Assembly (NCBI RefSeq): GCF_016735675.1
Contig: NZ_JAERSG010000002.1
Span: 310,001-374,000, forward strand
Length of the DNA: 64,000 nucleotides
Reading direction: 5' to 3'
From: Nocardioides baculatus
GTDB lineage: Bacteria > Actinomycetota > Actinomycetes > Propionibacteriales > Nocardioidaceae
Of this stretch, positions 34,968-43,389 are shown one piece after another. The notes under the pieces are model-generated. The model worked only from the letters and a program-made list of their open reading frames with translations, was not told where the DNA came from and searched no databases. Position 1 is the stretch's first letter, and every line of letters starts with the position of its first letter. The position numbers and the translations under genes were made by a program.

Positions 34968-36149
34968 CTACGGCAGCCTGGCCTGCTTCATCTGGCGCGA
35001 GGCGTAGACGTTGCCGATCACCGTGCCGTCGAGCCACGCGGTCAACCGCGCCGCCTCGGCGTGCAGCGCGTCGTGACCCGCGGGTCCGACGTCCTCCAGC
35101 AGCGAGAGGCGTACGACGCCCTCGTCGTCCTGCACCCAGCAACCGACGATCCGACCGTCCCACCACGCCGTCGTGCCGGCGTTGCCGTTGGTGTCGAAGA
35201 GGAACGGCACGTGGGCGGGATCGAGGTAGAAGTCGCGTGACTTCCAGCCCATCACGGTCGGGTCGAGGGTGGGCAGCAGCGCGGCCCACGGTCCTGCGGC
35301 TCCCACCTCGTCGGTGTCGTCGGGCAGGAGCCAGCCGGTCGTTCCGTCGTCGAGGGTGACCTCGACCGCCTCGACGTCGGCGAGCGCACGGGTCACCGCA
35401 CCCTTGGTGGACCCGAGCCACCACTGGAGGTCGGCCGAGGTGCCGGGGCCGAACGTGCCCAGCCAGCGGCGTACGAGCTCGGCATAGCCCGTGGCCTCGT
35501 CGAGCGGGTCGTCGACGGTGCCCAGCCAGTCGTCGGCGAGCGTCCACACGGGCTTGTTGAGTCGCCAGTGCCCGCCGTTGCGCCCGCGCACGGCATCGCC
35601 GGACAGACCGAGGTGGGTGAGCACCCAGGGCGCCACGGGAGTCGGTCGGTCATAGCTCTTGTCGGTGGTGCCACCGATCATCCCGGCCAGCTCGGGCACC
35701 TCGGCGCGGAGCTCGGAGGTGCTGGCGGGCCCGACCGCGAGGCGCGCGAGGGTCGCCTCGCGGGCAGCATCGAGCCAGGCCTCGCCGTCAGCGGCGATGC
35801 CGGCGCCCGCGATGGCCTTGGCGATCCGCTTGCGCTCCGACGTCGCGACCCGGGCGGACGCGCTGCCCCACGCCGCCGGCAGCAGGTCGCGGGGGAAGAC
35901 GAAGAGGGTGCGCCGCATCGCGAGCTGCTTGACCACCTCGCGGTCGTCGTAGAGGGCCGTGTCGACGTCGTCGGGACCGAGGCCCTCGGCCCGGGCCGCG
36001 ACCGCGAGGTGGACGGTCGCCGCCTCGGTGGCGTGCAGCACGGTCATCGCGCGCGTGACGGCCTCGACGCTGTCGAGCCGGTGCGCGGGAGCCAGCGCGT
36101 GGCGCGTGGCGATCCGGTGGCGCCGCTCGGCGTCGCTGACGTGTCGCAT
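34968..36149 (-). CDS. Winged-helix DNA-binding protein, AlkZ/YcaQ-like (HTH_42)
   Basis: The 393-residue protein shows features of the winged-helix family that includes the DNA glycosylases AlkZ and YcaQ: AMTVLHATEAATVHLAVAAR near the N-terminus, a QLAMRRTLFVFP motif, the EATGYAELVRRWLGTFGPG segment and LFDTNGNAGTTAWWDGRIVG late. A role in DNA repair or regulation is likely, but glycosylase activity is not shown by the sequence. It converges with the kinase gene three bases apart. Confidence 0.78.
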   Translation of the reverse strand: MRHVSDAERRHRIATRHALAPAHRLDSVEAVTRAMTVLHATEAATVHLAVAARAEGLGPDDVDTALYDDREVVKQLAMRRTLFVFPRDLLPAAWGSASARVATSERKRIAKAIAGAGIAADGEAWLDAAREATLARLAVGPASTSELRAEVPELAGMIGGTTDKSYDRPTPVAPWVLTHLGLSGDAVRGRNGGHWRLNKPVWTLADDWLGTVDDPLDEATGYAELVRRWLGTFGPGTSADLQWWLGSTKGAVTRALADVEAVEVTLDDGTTGWLLPDDTDEVGAAGPWAALLPTLDPTVMGWKSRDFYLDPAHVPFLFDTNGNAGTTAWWDGRIVGCWVQDDEGVVRLSLLEDVGPAGHDALHAEAARLTAWLDGTVIGNVYASRQMKQARLP

Positions 36150-36171
36150 CGCGGGTGTCGACCTCGGGGGA

Positions 36172-37356
36172 TCAGTCGCGGTGGGACTTGCCGGGCAGGT
36201 CGAGCATCCGCTGGAGCGCGACGAGCGCGTCGGCCTCGGTCTCGGGGTCGACGGTGATCTGGTTGACCACCTGACCGGCGACGAGGTTCTCCAGCGCCCA
36301 GACCAGGTGCGGCAGGTCGATGCGGTTCATCGTCGAGCAGTAGCAGACGTTGCGGTCGAGGAAGACGATGTTCTTGTCGGGGTGGGCGTCGGCGAGGCGT
36401 TTGACCAGGTTGAGCTCGGTGCCGATCGCCCAGGTGGTGCCGGGCTCGGCGGCCTCGATCGTCTTGATGATGAACTCGGTCGAGCCCACGAGGTCGGCCT
36501 TGAGGACGACCTCGTGCGTGCACTCGGGGTGGACCAGGACGTTGATGCCGGGGTGCTTCGCACGGAGCTCGTCGACGACGTCCGCGGAGAACCGGCCGTG
36601 CACCGAGCAGTGGCCCTTCCAGAGGATCATCCGCGCCTTCTGGAGCTCGTCCGCGGTGAGCCCGCCACCGGGCTGACGCGGGTCCCAGACGACGCACTCG
36701 TCGAGCGCGATGCCCATCTGGAGGACGGCGGTGTTGCGACCGAGGTGCTGGTCGGGGAGGAAGAGGACCTTGGCGCCTCCCTCGAGACCGTCCTTCTGCG
36801 AGAAGGCCCAGTCGAGCGCGACCTCGGCGTTGGACGACGTGCAGACGACGCCGCCGTTGCGCCCGCAGAACGCCTTGATGTCGGCGCTGGAGTTCATGTA
36901 GGTCACCGGCACGACGCTGTCCTGGATGCCGGCGTCGGCCATCGCGTCCCAGGCGTCCTCGACCTGTCGGAGCCGCGCCATGTCGGCCATCGAGCAGCCG
37001 GCCGCGAGGTCGGGCAGGACGACCCGCTGGGTCGGCGAGGTGAGGATGTCGGCCGACTCGGCCATGAAGTGCACCCCGCAGAACACGATGAACTCGGCGT
37101 CGGGCCGTGCGGCCGCGTCGCGGGCGAGCTTGAAGGAGTCGCCCGTGACGTCGGCGAACTGGATGACCTCGTCGCGCTGGTAGTGGTGTCCGAGCACGAA
37201 GAGCCGGTCGCCGAGTGCGGCCTTGGCCGCGCGGGCGCGCTCGACGAGGTCGGGGTCGGACGCTGCCGGGAGGTCCCCGGGACACTCCACGCCACGCTCG
37301 GCGTCGAGGTCGCGGCCCTTGCCGAGGGGGAGGAGCGGCAGGTCGATGGTCGCCAT
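36172..37356 (-). CDS. nadA: Quinolinate synthase
   Basis: NadA condenses iminoaspartate with dihydroxyacetone phosphate to quinolinate in NAD synthesis, using a [4Fe-4S] cluster. Expected cluster cysteines are in VFCGVHFMAE (Cys93), LVHPECTHEV (Cys279) and DRNVCYCSTMN (338/340). Other family motifs are FVLGHHYQRDEV and VTYMNSSADIKAFCGR. The 394-residue form starts at ATG 37356, backed by a -10 box 7 nt upstream; an ATG nine bases earlier overlaps that box. nadB and nadC are not in the window. Confidence 0.95.
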   Translation of the reverse strand: MATIDLPLLPLGKGRDLDAERGVECPGDLPAASDPDLVERARAAKAALGDRLFVLGHHYQRDEVIQFADVTGDSFKLARDAAARPDAEFIVFCGVHFMAESADILTSPTQRVVLPDLAAGCSMADMARLRQVEDAWDAMADAGIQDSVVPVTYMNSSADIKAFCGRNGGVVCTSSNAEVALDWAFSQKDGLEGGAKVLFLPDQHLGRNTAVLQMGIALDECVVWDPRQPGGGLTADELQKARMILWKGHCSVHGRFSADVVDELRAKHPGINVLVHPECTHEVVLKADLVGSTEFIIKTIEAAEPGTTWAIGTELNLVKRLADAHPDKNIVFLDRNVCYCSTMNRIDLPHLVWALENLVAGQVVNQITVDPETEADALVALQRMLDLPGKSHRD

Positions 37357-37363
37357 GGGACTC

Positions 37364-37369
37364 ATCCTA
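37364..37369 (-). promoter_or_regulatory. -10 box for a leaderless nadA transcript
   Basis: On the minus strand TAGGAT ends 7 nt before ATG 37356. AGGAT could also act as a ribosome binding site, so both readings remain open. Confidence 0.45.
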
Positions 37370-37413
37370 GGAGGGGGACCCGGCGCTGACCGCAGCGTGG
37401 GAGGGTGAGCCCC

Positions 37414-38643
37414 ATGTCGCGACGTGGTGAGGTGCTGGCCCTGGTCCAGGCGGGCGGTCAGGGCTCCCGGATGGACGTCCTCACCCGCGAACGGGCCAAG
37501 CCCGCGCTGCCGTACGGCGGCGTCCACCGGCTGATCGACTTCGCCCTCTCCGGTCTCGTCCACGCCGACCTCGCGGACGTGTGGGTGTCCTTGGAGTACC
37601 AGGTGACCTCCATCGACGAGTACCTGTCGGGCGGGCGCCCGTGGAGCCTGGACCGCAACCGCGGCGGCTTCCGGCGGATCGTCCCGCAGACGGGCACGGG
37701 CCCCGCGACCGAGAGCGGCTTCGCGCACGGCAACGGCGACCTGCTGATGCGGATGTCGGCCGACATCGAGGCCTTCGGCGCCCGCACCCTGGTGGTGTGC
37801 AGCGCCGATCACGTCTTCAACATGGACCTCGCGCCGGTGATCGAGGACCACGTGGCCGCCGGTCGGACCGCGACCGTGCTCACCAGTGAGGTCAGCAAGA
37901 AGGACGCCGCCGACAACGTCGTCGTCCTCGCCGGCCGCGGCGGCACGGTGACCGGGATCGAGCACAAGCCCTCGAAGCCGTCCGCCGGCACGGTCGCGAC
38001 CGAGATCTTCGTCTACGACACCGAGGCGCTCCTCGGTGCCCTGCACGACCTCCGGCGCGAGCTGGCGGGGGAGCAGGAGGACGACGGCGACAGCGGCATC
38101 GGGGACTTCGGCGAGCACCTCCTGCCGCGCCTCGTCGAGAGCGGCACGGTCGCTGCGGTGCCGCTCACCGGCTACTGGCGCGACGTCGGCCAGCCCGGGC
38201 TCTACCTCCAGTCCCACCGCGACCTGCTCCGGGGCACGGTCGACGTCTTCGACCACCCGGACCGCCCGGTCATCTCCCACTGGCCGGACCGTCCCGCCGC
38301 CCGCGTGCGCGCCTCGGCCGACTGCCGCGACTCGATGCTCTCGCCGGGTGCCGACGTCGCCGGCCTCGTGGTCGGCAGCGTGCTCGGCCCCGGCGTCGTC
38401 GTCGAGAAGGGCGCCGAGGTCCATGACAGCGTCGTGATGGACGACTGCGTGATCCGCGCCGGCGCCGTCGTACGCACCACGGTGCTCGACGAGCGCTGCG
38501 AGGTCGCACCCCGATCGCGCGTCGGCGCCGAGCCGTCGCGGCGACTGGCGCACGACGACGACGTGGTGCTGGTCGGTCGCGACTCGACCGTCAGCGGCGA
38601 CGTGGCCGCGGGCGCGCGCCTCGAGCCGGGGTCCGCTCTCTAG
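37414..38643 (+). CDS. GlgC-like sugar-1-phosphate nucleotidylyltransferase
   Basis: The 409-residue protein resembles ADP-glucose pyrophosphorylase: an N-terminal nucleotide site AGGQGSRMDVLTRERAKPALP, RLIDFALSG, the GYWRDVGQPGLY motif near residue 250, and a C-terminal left-handed beta-helix with hexapeptide-like repeats (GADVAGLVVGSVLGPGVVVE). The canonical signature is altered: RLxPLT is RMDVLT, and LSNxxNS is missing. So it may be a diverged GlgC making ADP-glucose or a relative with another substrate. GGGAGG precedes ATG 37414; a GTG at 37405 is also in frame. Confidence 0.75.
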   Translation: MSRRGEVLALVQAGGQGSRMDVLTRERAKPALPYGGVHRLIDFALSGLVHADLADVWVSLEYQVTSIDEYLSGGRPWSLDRNRGGFRRIVPQTGTGPATESGFAHGNGDLLMRMSADIEAFGARTLVVCSADHVFNMDLAPVIEDHVAAGRTATVLTSEVSKKDAADNVVVLAGRGGTVTGIEHKPSKPSAGTVATEIFVYDTEALLGALHDLRRELAGEQEDDGDSGIGDFGEHLLPRLVESGTVAAVPLTGYWRDVGQPGLYLQSHRDLLRGTVDVFDHPDRPVISHWPDRPAARVRASADCRDSMLSPGADVAGLVVGSVLGPGVVVEKGAEVHDSVVMDDCVIRAGAVVRTTVLDERCEVAPRSRVGAEPSRRLAHDDDVVLVGRDSTVSGDVAAGARLEPGSAL

Positions 38644-38648
38644 GCAGA

Positions 38649-38703
38649 CCTGAGGACGTGGCGTACGCCGATCCGTCCCGGATGCGTGCACCGCGTCCTC
38701 AGG
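38649..38703. terminator. Two-way hairpin between convergent genes
   Basis: CCTGAGGACG (38649-38658) pairs with CGTCCTCAGG (38694-38703); the inner part extends the stem imperfectly. It starts 5 bases after the glgC-like stop and ends 8 bases before the opposite stop. Confidence 0.65.
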
Positions 38704-38710
38704 TAGTGCG

Positions 38711-39595
38711 TCAGAGGAACGTGCTGTGCGGGATGTACGTCGTCGGCGGCTTGAGGTGCCGGGTGGCGAGGAAGTTCCTCGTGTGGATGCCCAGCCGCGC
38801 CGCCGTCGCCACGTCCAGCGCCCACTGGTTCGCCGCGGTGACGCGTGGCACCTCGACGGGGGTGTCGGGGTCGGACGCCGCCAGCGACTCCCAGAGCAGC
38901 AGCCGCGCCGTGCGCCGGTTGTCGGCGGCCAGGCACTGCACGCCCCCGGCCCTCGCGACGTAGGCGTAGCCCTGGCCGGACGCGTGGTCGATGACGACGA
39001 GCCGGAGCTGCCGGGCCAGCAGCTCGTGGTCGGGGCCGTGGGCGGCACCGCGCGTGCGGCGGTCGAGGCTGTCGCAGAGGTCGCGGTCCGCGGCCGTTCC
39101 CTCGCGGACGTGGGGCACCGCCGGCAGCAGGTCGCGCCGGACCGTGCCCCACAGCACCATCTGCGGGTGCAGGTCGAAGCCGGCCTTGCGGTAGCGGTGC
39201 AGTGCGCCCTGGTCCTGGCTGGCGACGAACATGCCGCGCAGGCAGCCGTCGCCGTAGCGGACCGCCGCGTCCAGGAGGAGCGTGCCCAGCCCGCGGCCCT
39301 GGGCCTCGGGCGCGACCGCGAAGGAGCAGAGGATCCACATCAGCTCGCGACGCAGCGACGTGGCGAGGCCGACGACCACCCCGTCCTCCTCGGCCACCCA
39401 GCACCCGCCGGGGTCCGTCGCCAGCTTGTGGCGCGACTTCGCGAGCCAGTCGGCGCGACCGGACTCGGAGCGCGGCTGCGGGTCGGGCCACCCCCGCTGG
39501 GAGGTCGTGCGGTCGACCTCGAAGTAGGCGGTCCGCGTGATGGCCTCGCAGGCCGGCAGGTCCTCGACCTGCATCGGGCGGACGAGCAGCGTCAC
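38711..39595 (-). CDS. GNAT-family acetyltransferase with a degenerate second domain
   Basis: The 294-residue protein has an N-terminal GNAT domain with a clear acetyl-CoA loop (APEAQGRGLGTLLLDAAVRYG). A C-terminal half of similar fold follows from about residue 165 (VREGTAADRDLCDSLDRR) but lacks a clear acetyl-CoA loop. The GTG start overlaps the SRPBCC gene stop by 4 bp; ATG 39574 is a less likely start. The substrate is unknown. Confidence 0.8.
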   Translation of the reverse strand: MTLLVRPMQVEDLPACEAITRTAYFEVDRTTSQRGWPDPQPRSESGRADWLAKSRHKLATDPGGCWVAEEDGVVVGLATSLRRELMWILCSFAVAPEAQGRGLGTLLLDAAVRYGDGCLRGMFVASQDQGALHRYRKAGFDLHPQMVLWGTVRRDLLPAVPHVREGTAADRDLCDSLDRRTRGAAHGPDHELLARQLRLVVIDHASGQGYAYVARAGGVQCLAADNRRTARLLLWESLAASDPDTPVEVPRVTAANQWALDVATAARLGIHTRNFLATRHLKPPTTYIPHSTFL

Positions 39596-40035
39596 GAGAC
39601 GTGGGCGGCGTACCTCGCCAGCAGGTCGCCCCAGTGGGTGTACTTCGCGCGGACCTCCTCGGTGCCGGGCATCCAGCCGCTGTGCACGAGCCGCACCAGG
39701 CTGCCGCCGCCGTCCGCCTCGGTGAACCGCACGTCCAGCACGGTCGCCTCGTCCTCGGGGTGGCCGAGCCAGAACTCCTGGGTGTAGCGGCCGATCGGGT
39801 CCCACTCCATCACGCGGCCCCAGACGTACTCCTCGTCGCCGTGGACCATCGCCACCGGGCCGTTGGGGTCGATGGCGATGTTGGTGAACGTCGCCGCGTC
39901 GGGGGTGAGCACGGGGTCCCACCACTCGCCCATCTGGGCCGTGAAGCCGACGAAGGCCTCGGTGGGGGTGACGGGCACGGTGACCTCGGCGACGATGGGC
40001 GCCAGACCGGCGTCGGTGGCGGGGGTGTCGGGCAT
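39592..40035 (-). CDS. SRPBCC (AHSA1-like) domain protein
   Basis: The 147-residue protein matches the ligand-binding SRPBCC fold seen in AHSA1-type proteins: VTVPVTPTEAFVGF at the N-terminus, MGEWWDPV, and GSLVRLVHSGWMPG with the final helix GDLLARYAAHV. Its ligand is unknown. It is coupled to the GNAT gene downstream and diverges from glycerate kinase with a gap of 42 bases. Confidence 0.82.
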   Translation of the reverse strand: MPDTPATDAGLAPIVAEVTVPVTPTEAFVGFTAQMGEWWDPVLTPDAATFTNIAIDPNGPVAMVHGDEEYVWGRVMEWDPIGRYTQEFWLGHPEDEATVLDVRFTEADGGGSLVRLVHSGWMPGTEEVRAKYTHWGDLLARYAAHVS

Positions 40036-40077
40036 GCGACCAGCATGCCCGACGGTGCCGCTGCAAGGATGTCCGCC

Positions 40078-41160
40078 ATGCGCGTGCTGATCGCTCCGGA
40101 CAAGTTCGCGGGGACCCTGACCGCCGTCCAGGCGGCCGAGGCCATCGCCGCCGGGTGGCGCCGGCACGCGCCGGACGACGAGCTCGACCTGGCGCCAATG
40201 GCTGACGGCGGCCCCGGCTTCGTCGACGTCCTCCACGCCGCGCTGGCCGGTGAGCTGTCCGCCGTCACCGTGTCCGGACCGCACGGTGCCCAGGTGCCGG
40301 CGGTGGTGCTGCGCGTGGCGGAGACGGCGTACGTCGAGAGCGCGCAGGCCGCCGGCCTCCACCTGGTCGACGGCGACCCGGAGACCGCGACCAGCCGCGG
40401 CGTCGGCGAGCTCGTGCTCGCGGCGGTCGACGGCGGCGCGACGACCGTCGTCGTCGGTCTTGGCGGCACCGGCACCAACGACGGGGGCGCAGGCGTCCTG
40501 GCGGCCCTCGGTGCCACCTCCGACGGTGTGCTCGACGGCGGCCCTGCCGCCCTGTCGTCCGTGAGCGACGTCGACCTCGGTCCCGCCCGCTCCCGGCTGG
40601 CCGGCGTGCGACTGGTCGCCGCGAGCGACGTGGACAGTCCCCTCACCGGTCTCTTCGGGGCCACCAAGACCTTCGGGCCGCAGAAGGGGATCGGCGAGGA
40701 CCGGATCGCGGAGGTCGACGGCTGGCTCGAGGGCTTCGCGGTCGCGACCGACCGGCGTACGTCGCTGGACAAGGGTGCCGGCGCGGCCGGGGGCATCGGC
40801 TACGCGCTGCTCGTCCTCGGCGCCACCCGCGAGCCCGGCATCGACCTCGTCGCGTCCTCCGTCTCCCTCGCGGCCCGGGCCCGTCAGGCCGACCTCGTGG
40901 TGACGGGCGAGGGAGCCTTCGACTTCTCCAGCCGGGCGGGCAAGGTGCCCTACGGCGTCGCGGCCGTCGCGTCCGAGGCCCTCCGCCCGTGCATCGCCCT
41001 CGCCGGACAGGTCCTGGTCGGCTCGCGCGAGATGCGCGCCCTCGGCATCGAGTCGGCGTACTCCCTCGTCGAGCTCGTGGGGGAGGAGCGCGCCCTCGGC
41101 GCCCCCGCCGACACCCTCGCCGACCTCGCCCAACGCGTCGCGCGGACCTGGTCTCGCTGA
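40078..41160 (+). CDS. glxK: Glycerate kinase
   Basis: The 360-residue enzyme phosphorylates D-glycerate. The family marks are MRVLIAPDKFAGTLTAVQAA at the start, MADGGPGFVD, GGTGTNDGGAGVLAALG, the FGATKTFGPQKG loop and VTGEGAFDFSS near the C-terminus. AAGGA precedes ATG 40078. Whether the product is 2- or 3-phosphoglycerate cannot be told. It precedes the A-type Fe-S carrier gene, as in mycobacteria. Confidence 0.93.
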   Translation: MRVLIAPDKFAGTLTAVQAAEAIAAGWRRHAPDDELDLAPMADGGPGFVDVLHAALAGELSAVTVSGPHGAQVPAVVLRVAETAYVESAQAAGLHLVDGDPETATSRGVGELVLAAVDGGATTVVVGLGGTGTNDGGAGVLAALGATSDGVLDGGPAALSSVSDVDLGPARSRLAGVRLVAASDVDSPLTGLFGATKTFGPQKGIGEDRIAEVDGWLEGFAVATDRRTSLDKGAGAAGGIGYALLVLGATREPGIDLVASSVSLAARARQADLVVTGEGAFDFSSRAGKVPYGVAAVASEALRPCIALAGQVLVGSREMRALGIESAYSLVELVGEERALGAPADTLADLAQRVARTWSR

Positions 41161-41163
41161 GCG

Positions 41164-41193
41164 CTGGAGTCACCGGATATCCGGTGACTCCAG
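41164..41193. repeat. Perfect 30-bp palindrome after glxK
   Basis: The sequence from 41164 (CTGGAGTCACCGGAT) is followed directly by its exact complement to 41193. It lies 3 bases after the glxK stop codon. It may be the glxK terminator, but it has no loop bases and no T tract. Confidence 0.7.
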
Positions 41194-41197
41194 CCCT

Positions 41198-41242
41198 TGT
41201 GCGGTTGCTGTGACGCGGATGCTGCATTACAGCAACCGCACA
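41198..41242. repeat. Second inverted repeat in the glxK-erpA gap
   Basis: Perfect 14-bp arms at 41198-41211 (TGTGCGGTTGCTGT) and 41229-41242 enclose 17 bases. The spacer contains GCGGATGCTG, a near copy of the arm's GCGGTTGCTG. The remaining gap to erpA (about 120 bases) must hold its promoter, which I cannot place securely. Confidence 0.65.
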
Positions 41243-41365
41243 GTGGTCAGCGGCGTACGACGGTCCGGCCACGCGCTGCCGGAATGACGTCGTCGAGCGG
41301 AGGGAATAAGGGCGCGTGTGCGACCATTGAGGCAAGCAGTACCCGAGACTTCCTGGAGTGATGAG

Positions 41366-41725
41366 ATGACCGAGCAGATCGAGACCACCGATCGCCGTAC
41401 CGACCAGATCAACCTCTCCGCTGTCGCCGCCGGCAAGGTGAAGAGCCTCCTCGAGCAGGAGGGTCGCGACGACCTGGCCCTGCGCATCTCCGTGCAGCCC
41501 GGTGGCTGCTCGGGCCTGCGCTACCAGCTCTTCTTCGACGAGCGCACGCTCGACGGCGACGTCACCACCGACTTCGACGGCGTGACCGTCGTGGTCGACC
41601 GGATGAGCGTCCCCTACCTCAACGGTGCCGAGATCGACTTCGTCGACACCATCGAGAAGCAGGGCTTCACGATCGACAACCCCAACGCCACCGGTTCGTG
41701 CGCGTGCGGGGACAGCTTCCACTGA
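41366..41725 (+). CDS. erpA: A-type Fe-S cluster carrier (ErpA/IscA family)
   Basis: The 119-residue protein carries the three cluster cysteines in PGGCSGLRY (Cys48) and GSCACG (Cys112, Cys114). It delivers Fe-S clusters to target enzymes; NadA and the Rieske protein in this window are possible clients. GGAG lies 7 nt before the ATG. The neighbourhood (glxK, erpA, adoK, ctaC) matches the order known from Mycobacterium tuberculosis. Confidence 0.92.
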   Translation: MTEQIETTDRRTDQINLSAVAAGKVKSLLEQEGRDDLALRISVQPGGCSGLRYQLFFDERTLDGDVTTDFDGVTVVVDRMSVPYLNGAEIDFVDTIEKQGFTIDNPNATGSCACGDSFH

Positions 41726-41738
41726 GCTGACCGGACAT

Positions 41739-41775
41739 CGACGAAGGCCCCCGCCACTGGCGGGGGCCTTCGTCG
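41739..41775. terminator. Two-way terminator after erpA
   Basis: A perfect 17-bp stem (41739-41755 with 41759-41775) with a 3-base loop sits between erpA and the convergent small gene. Confidence 0.8.
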
Positions 41776-41790
41776 TCTGAGGGTGACTGC

Positions 41791-42042
41791 TCAGTCCAGG
41801 TGCAGGTGGAGCGCGTTGGCGATGCGCGCGGCGGCGTCGGAGACCCGGATCTCGCGCTTGCCGACCTCGGTCGGGTAGTCCTCGTAGCGGATGCTGGGCG
41901 GGGCGGAGACCGCGGCCCGGGCGGCGCGCTCGAGGCGCAGGTGACGACGCGCGGCACGCCCGTCGGCGGCCATCTCGGCGAGCGTGCCGAGCTCGTCGTG
42001 GGTGAGCGAGGGACGGCGAGAACCGGGCGCGGAGGTCGTCAT
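41791..42042 (-). CDS. Small hypothetical protein
   Basis: I do not recognise this 83-residue protein. It is hydrophilic, with a basic middle (DGRAARRHLRLERAARAAV) and an acidic, Ala-rich C-terminus that looks helical (VSDAAARIANALHLHLD). It diverges from adoK. A -10 box lies 7 nt before the ATG, which supports it as a real, leaderless gene. Confidence 0.55.
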   Translation of the reverse strand: MTTSAPGSRRPSLTHDELGTLAEMAADGRAARRHLRLERAARAAVSAPPSIRYEDYPTEVGKREIRVSDAAARIANALHLHLD

Positions 42043-42049
42043 GTCCACG

Positions 42050-42055
42050 ACGCTA
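42050..42055 (-). promoter_or_regulatory. -10 box for the small hypothetical gene
   Basis: On the minus strand TAGCGT ends 7 nt before ATG 42042, with no ribosome binding site. Confidence 0.5.
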
Positions 42056-42149
42056 TTGGCTACTGCGGGGTATCCCGAGCCGTACCGGGAGGTAACTCCG
42101 GGCTCGTCCGGTCGGGAGTCGGCGAAGCGGCGCGGAGGCGGTCGGCGGG

Positions 42150-42155
42150 TAGGGT
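42150..42155 (+). promoter_or_regulatory. -10 box for a leaderless adoK transcript
   Basis: TAGGGT ends 8 nt before the GTG at 42164, with no ribosome binding site between. Confidence 0.5.
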
Positions 42156-42163
42156 TCCGCGAC

Positions 42164-43150
42164 GTGTCCATCCTCGTAGCCGGATCCATCGCGACCGACC
42201 ACCTGATGTCCTTCCCCGGGAAGTTCGCCGACAGCCTCGTGGTCGACCAGCTCGACAAGCTGTCGGTGTCGTTCCTCGTCGAGGACCTGGAGGTACGCCG
42301 GGGTGGCTGCGCCGCCAACATCTGCTTCGGCCTCGGCAACCTGGGCCTGCGTCCGGTGCTCGTGGGGGCCGTCGGCGAGGACTTCGCCGAGTACCGCGCG
42401 TGGCTCGAGCGGCACAACGTCGACTGCGACTCGGTCCACGTGTCGGAGACCAAGCACACGGCCCGCTTCGTGTGCACCAACGACACCGCGCACGCGCAGA
42501 TCGCCAGCTTCTACGCCGGGGCGATGAGCGAGTCGCGCGAGATCGAGCTCAAGCCGATCGTCGACCGCGTCGGCGCGCCCGACTACGTGATCATCGGCCC
42601 CGACGACCCGCAGGGCATGCTGCGCCACACCGACGAGTGCCGCCAGCGCGGCTACCCGTTCCTCGCCGACCCGTCGCAGCAGCTGGCCTTCGGCGACGGC
42701 GACCTGATCCGCCCGCTGATCGACGGCGCCGAGATCCTCTTCTCCAACGAGTACGAGGCCAGCCTGATCACCCAGAAGACCGGCTGGACCCGTGACGAGG
42801 TGCTCTCGCGCGTCGGCTCGTGGGTGGTCACCCTCGGCCCCGACGGCGTCCGCATCGACCGCGCCGGCGAGGAGTCGATCGTCGTCCGGGCGGTCCCCGA
42901 GATCGAGAAGGTCGAGCCGACCGGTGTGGGCGACGCGTTCCGTGCCGGCTTCCTCGCCGCGCTCAGCTGGGGACTCGGCCACGAGCGTGCCGCGCAGCTC
43001 GGGTGCCTCCTCGCCGTCTACGTCGTCGAGCAGGTCGGCACGCAGGAGTACGAGATCTCCCGCGCGGCCTTCCTCGCCCGGTGCGGCGCGACCTACGGCG
43101 ACGAGGCCGTCGCCGACTTCGAGCCGCACCTCCAGACGATCAGGGTCTAG
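42164..43150 (+). CDS. adoK: PfkB-family adenosine kinase
   Basis: The 328-residue protein closely resembles the mycobacterial adenosine kinase Rv2202c: GSIATDHLM at the start, RRGGCAANICFGLGNLG, SETKHTARFVCTND, ASFYAGAMSE, ADPSQQLA and the catalytic PTGVGDAFRAGF. Such enzymes phosphorylate adenosine to AMP for purine salvage. The position between erpA and the ctaC side matches Mycobacterium. A different nucleoside or sugar substrate is possible but less likely. Confidence 0.85.
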   Translation: MSILVAGSIATDHLMSFPGKFADSLVVDQLDKLSVSFLVEDLEVRRGGCAANICFGLGNLGLRPVLVGAVGEDFAEYRAWLERHNVDCDSVHVSETKHTARFVCTNDTAHAQIASFYAGAMSESREIELKPIVDRVGAPDYVIIGPDDPQGMLRHTDECRQRGYPFLADPSQQLAFGDGDLIRPLIDGAEILFSNEYEASLITQKTGWTRDEVLSRVGSWVVTLGPDGVRIDRAGEESIVVRAVPEIEKVEPTGVGDAFRAGFLAALSWGLGHERAAQLGCLLAVYVVEQVGTQEYEISRAAFLARCGATYGDEAVADFEPHLQTIRV

Positions 43151-43389
43151 CCGAGGCGGCGTACGACGTGGCGCGGGGCGCCGTCGTCGGCGACGTCCGT
43201 GCCGACGTACTCCTGCCCCTTCATCCGGCACCACGCCGGTACGTCGACCGCGGCGGCGACGTCGTGGGTGACCACCGCGAGCAGCTCGCCGACCTCGACG
43301 TCGGCGAGGTGGCGGCCGAGCTCGATGACCGGCATCGGGCAGAGCATCGCGCGGCAGTCGAGCTCGAGGCTCACCGGAGCCGGGCTCAC
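43147..43389 (-). CDS. TusA/SirA-family sulfur carrier
   Basis: The 80-residue protein has the TusA signature AMLCPMPVIELG with Cys17 as the persulfide-carrying residue. TusA relays sulfur from a cysteine desulfurase to tRNA thiolation, molybdopterin or other pathways. It starts with GTG overlapping the desulfurase stop by 4 bp, so the pair is made together. It converges with adoK with a 4-bp overlap of 3' ends. Confidence 0.88.
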   Translation of the reverse strand: MSPAPVSLELDCRAMLCPMPVIELGRHLADVEVGELLAVVTHDVAAAVDVPAWCRMKGQEYVGTDVADDGAPRHVVRRLG

